Shown here: positions 6,414-8,428 of the stretch, piece by piece | Position numbering within the stretch: position 1 is the stretch's first letter | Layout of the letters: the number at the start of each line of letters is the position of its first letter | NCBI GenBank assembly: GCA_002305955.1 | Contig: DBRH01000022.1 | Location: forward strand, 1-8,428 | DNA length: 8,428 nt | Source: Kosmotogaceae bacterium UBA1373 | Lineage (GTDB): Bacteria; Thermotogota; Thermotogae; Petrotogales; Kosmotogaceae | Reading direction: 5' to 3' | Notes under the pieces: model-generated | What the model was told of the DNA's origin: nothing | Databases searched by the model: none | What the model saw: the letters and a program-made list of their open reading frames with translations, nothing else | Position numbers and translations under genes: made by a program

Positions 6414-6498
6414 TGTCTGTATAAAGATTTGCCGGAATAGGGATGCAGTTGAAAACGAACGCAATCTCTACTCCCGATCACTGGGGGGCAAAGAATAC

Positions 6499-7248
6499 AT
6501 GGAAAAGAGACCACTCTTGCTGGGACACAGGGGAATGGGCACAGGAGACGGGGAGAACTCTCTTCTCTCGCTGGTGAGGGCAGTTCAGATAGGCGCCGAC
6601 GGCGTAGAGCTCGATGTTCACCCGACCAGAGACGGGGTATTGGTGGTGACGCACGACCGCGATCTCAAGAGAACCCTCGGTGTAGATATTACAGTTCCGG
6701 AAAGTACTTACAGATTATTGAAAAAGAAAGGTCTGTTTTACCCGGAGAAGTTGACGACTCTCGAGAAGGTCTATCTGGAGCTTCCGGACACGGCCTTTAT
6801 CAATATCGAGATAAAGGATCCTCTGGCCGCTCCTCTGGCGGTTCCGCTGGTACGGAGCTTCAACGCTCTCGATAGAACGCTCTTTTCATCGTTCCACCAC
6901 GGTTGCTTGCTGGAAATCCGCAAACAGTGCGGCGATGCGAAGATCGGTCTGCTGATCGGGGAAGATGCCAGGGGTAAAGATCCTCTGGCTTATTTCGGGG
7001 AGTTGTTGTCCGTCTATAAGCCTTATTCGATGAATCTTCCGGTTCAGATGTTCGAGGAAGTGGGTTTTAAAAACGGTATGGAATTCATAAGATTCCTTCG
7101 AAAGACGGGAATTGCCGTCGCTCTATGGACTCTGGACGATCCTGATTTATTTCTCAAGTTGAAGGGCGAAATCGATATTGTGATAACCGACAACTTGCAG
7201 GGCATGATGGCACTTACCGGAGGAAGGAGCTCAGGAAAGCGGGGGTGA
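6499..7248 (+). CDS. Glycerophosphodiester phosphodiesterase
   Basis: This 249-residue TIM-barrel enzyme hydrolyses glycerophosphodiesters, the deacylation products of phospholipids, to glycerol 3-phosphate and an alcohol. The family residues are all visible: HRG at 10-12, EN at 19-20, the metal-binding VELDV at 36-40 (Glu37, Asp39), the catalytic His52 in VTHD, IEIK at 103-106, LW at 209-210, and ITDN at 229-232 near the C-terminus. Length is that of a compact, single-domain bacterial enzyme. No signal peptide is apparent, so it should act in the cytoplasm. It starts at ATG after a G-rich ribosome site (GGGGGG, 6483-6488). It is the first rightward gene, and its stop overlaps the next start. 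UgpQ-like function is likely, but the symbol is withheld because no transporter lies beside it. Confidence 0.92.
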   Translation: MEKRPLLLGHRGMGTGDGENSLLSLVRAVQIGADGVELDVHPTRDGVLVVTHDRDLKRTLGVDITVPESTYRLLKKKGLFYPEKLTTLEKVYLELPDTAFINIEIKDPLAAPLAVPLVRSFNALDRTLFSSFHHGCLLEIRKQCGDAKIGLLIGEDARGKDPLAYFGELLSVYKPYSMNLPVQMFEEVGFKNGMEFIRFLRKTGIAVALWTLDDPDLFLKLKGEIDIVITDNLQGMMALTGGRSSGKRG

Positions 7249-8012
7249 TGAGATTGTTTTATCTCGAGAAGATACTTTCTTCTATACTGACACCGCCCGG
7301 CCTTGTTATCCTAATTCTGCTGATTTTAGCGCTTACTCTTCTGAGGAAAAAGGATGCTCGCGGGATAAGAGCCGGTGGAATAGTTCTGCTGATTCTCTCT
7401 TTCTTTGGATATCTTCTTTCAACAGGGCTGGGAACGTACCTCTATCTGCGGCCGCTAGAAAAAGAGTATCAGTTACCAAAATCGGTGAGCGGCCAGGTTA
7501 TAGTTGTTCTCAGCAGCGGAGTGATCATAACTCCGGTCGGTCAGGTGCTGGACAATCACAGTGTGGCCAGGCTGAGTGCGGCTTTGAACCTCCATCTTCA
7601 GACTAAACTGCCCATAGTAGTAACCGGATCTTTCGTACCCGGAAGAAACACTCTGCCGGTGGCCGAACTGATGAGGGACTGGTTGCTCGGACAGGGAGTT
7701 GGCACCTCCAGGATTCTGGTGGAACCGCAGGCGAGAAACACCTGGGAGAACGCGGAATACACCGCCAGACTATGCTCACAAAGCGGCTGGAAGAATGTGG
7801 TCCTCGTCACTTCGGCCGTACATATGAAGAGGGCCGTGAAGTCCTTCGAGGAATTCGGCCTGATCGTTACGCCATACCCAACCGATTACCTGTATGACCA
7901 TACGGACTTTGGATTTGTGGATATTCTTCCTTCGAGAGACGCTTTGAACGCAAATCTTGCGGCGCTCCACGAGTTTTTCGGTCAGATCAGGTACGCTTTC
8001 AAGAACCCTTGA
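7248..8012 (+). CDS. DUF218 (YdcF/ElyC-like) membrane protein
   Basis: With the start used here this is a 254-residue protein with two hydrophobic helices near the N-terminus (about residues 16-32 and 42-60), separated by a basic loop RKKDARGIR, followed by a soluble DUF218 domain. Domain landmarks are VIVVLSSG (84-91), PIVVTGS (122-128), RNTWENA (163-169) and LVTSAVHMKRA (186-196). The layout matches E. coli ElyC, which is tied to envelope polymer and lipid-carrier metabolism; DUF218 chemistry is not settled. Two glycines common in the family (LGGG, TGG) are serines here. The ATG at 7248 overlaps the phosphodiesterase TGA by one base (TGATG); a GTG at 7245 would add one residue. Translation is probably coupled. 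The shared operon with a phospholipid-derivative hydrolase suggests an envelope role, which is inference. Confidence 0.8.
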   Translation: MRLFYLEKILSSILTPPGLVILILLILALTLLRKKDARGIRAGGIVLLILSFFGYLLSTGLGTYLYLRPLEKEYQLPKSVSGQVIVVLSSGVIITPVGQVLDNHSVARLSAALNLHLQTKLPIVVTGSFVPGRNTLPVAELMRDWLLGQGVGTSRILVEPQARNTWENAEYTARLCSQSGWKNVVLVTSAVHMKRAVKSFEEFGLIVTPYPTDYLYDHTDFGFVDILPSRDALNANLAALHEFFGQIRYAFKNP

Positions 8013-8024
8013 AAGGAGAGTTAG

Positions 8025-8428
8025 ATGTGTGATACCTTTGTGGCTCTGGGAAGCTCCACGCCTGACGGCAGAACGATTTTCGCCAAAAACAGCGATAGAG
8101 AGCCGAACGAACCTCAATACGCCTTCTTCTATCCCCGGACGGAATACAGCGGCAAGGAGCTCTACACCACCTCGCAGAAGATAAAACAGGTCGAGAAAAC
8201 CTACGCGGTGCTCATCTCCAAGCCCTCATGGATGTGGGGCGGCGAGATGGGGGTGAACGAAAACGGCGTAGCGATCGGCAACGAAGCAGTCTTCACCAGA
8301 GAGATGGTCAGCAGGCAGGGGTTGCTGGGGATGGATATTCTCAGGATTGCCCTGGAAAGATCGGAAAGCGCCGAACAGGCCGTAACCGTTATCACCGATC
8401 TCATACAGAAGTACGGCCAGGGCGAGAG
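8025..8428 (+). CDS. C69 family peptidase, secernin-like, C-terminus beyond window
   Basis: The first 134 codons of a C69 (N-terminal nucleophile hydrolase) peptidase are present; the rest runs off the right edge. The protein begins MCDTFVALG: removal of Met would expose Cys2 as the catalytic nucleophile, so no propeptide is needed. Further family marks are FAKNSDREPNE (19-29), TYAVLISKPSWMWGGEMG (60-77), NENGVAIGNEA (79-89) and LLGMDILRIALER (99-111), followed by GQG at the edge, closely like the N-terminus of human secernin as I recall it. Bacterial members are mostly dipeptidases. The start is supported by AAAGGAGAG at 8012-8020. It lies 12 bp after the DUF218 gene and probably shares its transcript. 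Family sure; substrate not predictable from this part. Confidence 0.9.
   Translation, partial: MCDTFVALGSSTPDGRTIFAKNSDREPNEPQYAFFYPRTEYSGKELYTTSQKIKQVEKTYAVLISKPSWMWGGEMGVNENGVAIGNEAVFTREMVSRQGLLGMDILRIALERSESAEQAVTVITDLIQKYGQGE

Larger units (their letters stand above)
6342..6439. repeat. Perfect 9-bp inverted repeat spanning both divergent promoters
   Basis: TATTCCGGC at 6342-6350 and its exact reverse complement GCCGGAATA at 6431-6439. The left arm lies between the leftward -10 box and its -35 position; the right arm lies just downstream of the rightward -10 box. Binding at both arms could block both promoters. Chance cannot be excluded: I estimate roughly a several-percent chance of such a pair in a region this size. 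Confidence 0.4.

Noticed and set aside
6258..6464. 68-codon minus-strand frame with a hydrophobic stretch ahead of gamma
   Set aside because: It needs a TTG start, runs over both candidate promoters and overlaps the gamma start. Hydrophobic translation of AT-rich intergenic DNA is common. A GGGAG six bases before the TTG makes it not impossible; conservation in relatives would be needed to revive it.

Overview
The window carries two divergent gene blocks that start from a shared 194-bp intergenic region (about 6305-6498), plus a separate, incomplete gene at the left edge. Base composition is moderate. Most genes have clear AGGAGG-type ribosome sites, use AGA/AGG arginine codons freely and include TTG or GTG starts. 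Together with the gene content (amino-acid oxidation by an iron-sulfur/flavin complex, a secernin-type C69 peptidase), this suggests an anaerobic, peptide- or amino-acid-using bacterium. A Mesotoga-like member of the Thermotogota would fit, but this is a low-confidence guess: no rRNA or taxonomic marker gene is present.

Leftward block (minus strand, 6304 down to 1332). Four tightly spaced genes encode a small [2Fe-2S] protein (gamma), a large flavin/nucleotide oxidoreductase with a built-in ferredoxin segment and a C-terminal BFD-like [2Fe-2S] domain (alpha), a DAO-fold FAD subunit (beta), and a RocA-type 1-pyrroline-5-carboxylate dehydrogenase. The simplest reading is proline catabolism: the flavin complex oxidises L-proline (or a close relative) to pyrroline-5-carboxylate, passes electrons through its iron-sulfur relay, and the last enzyme makes glutamate and NADH. 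No TIM-barrel PutA/PutB-type proline dehydrogenase lies in this window. A 116-bp gap between alpha and beta, with two predicted hairpins, breaks the tight packing. Downstream of the operon lies a 37-nt homopurine tract (pyrimidine in the transcript) that may mark a transcript end.

Left edge (minus strand, 1085 down to 1 and beyond). A radical SAM protein with a SPASM-like C-terminal region is cut by the window edge. Its substrate is not recognisable.

Rightward block (plus strand, 6499 to the right edge). A glycerophosphodiester phosphodiesterase overlaps a two-helix DUF218 (YdcF/ElyC-like) membrane protein by one or a few bases. A C69 secernin-like peptidase follows after 12 bp and is cut by the right edge. 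The first two suggest envelope or phospholipid turnover, and the peptidase would supply amino acids.

The central divergent region holds a TATAAT box for each direction, a perfect 9-bp inverted repeat with one arm near each box, and a 10-bp-phased direct repeat between them, so shared regulation of the two blocks is possible. No tRNA, rRNA, CRISPR array, insertion sequence or attachment site was seen.
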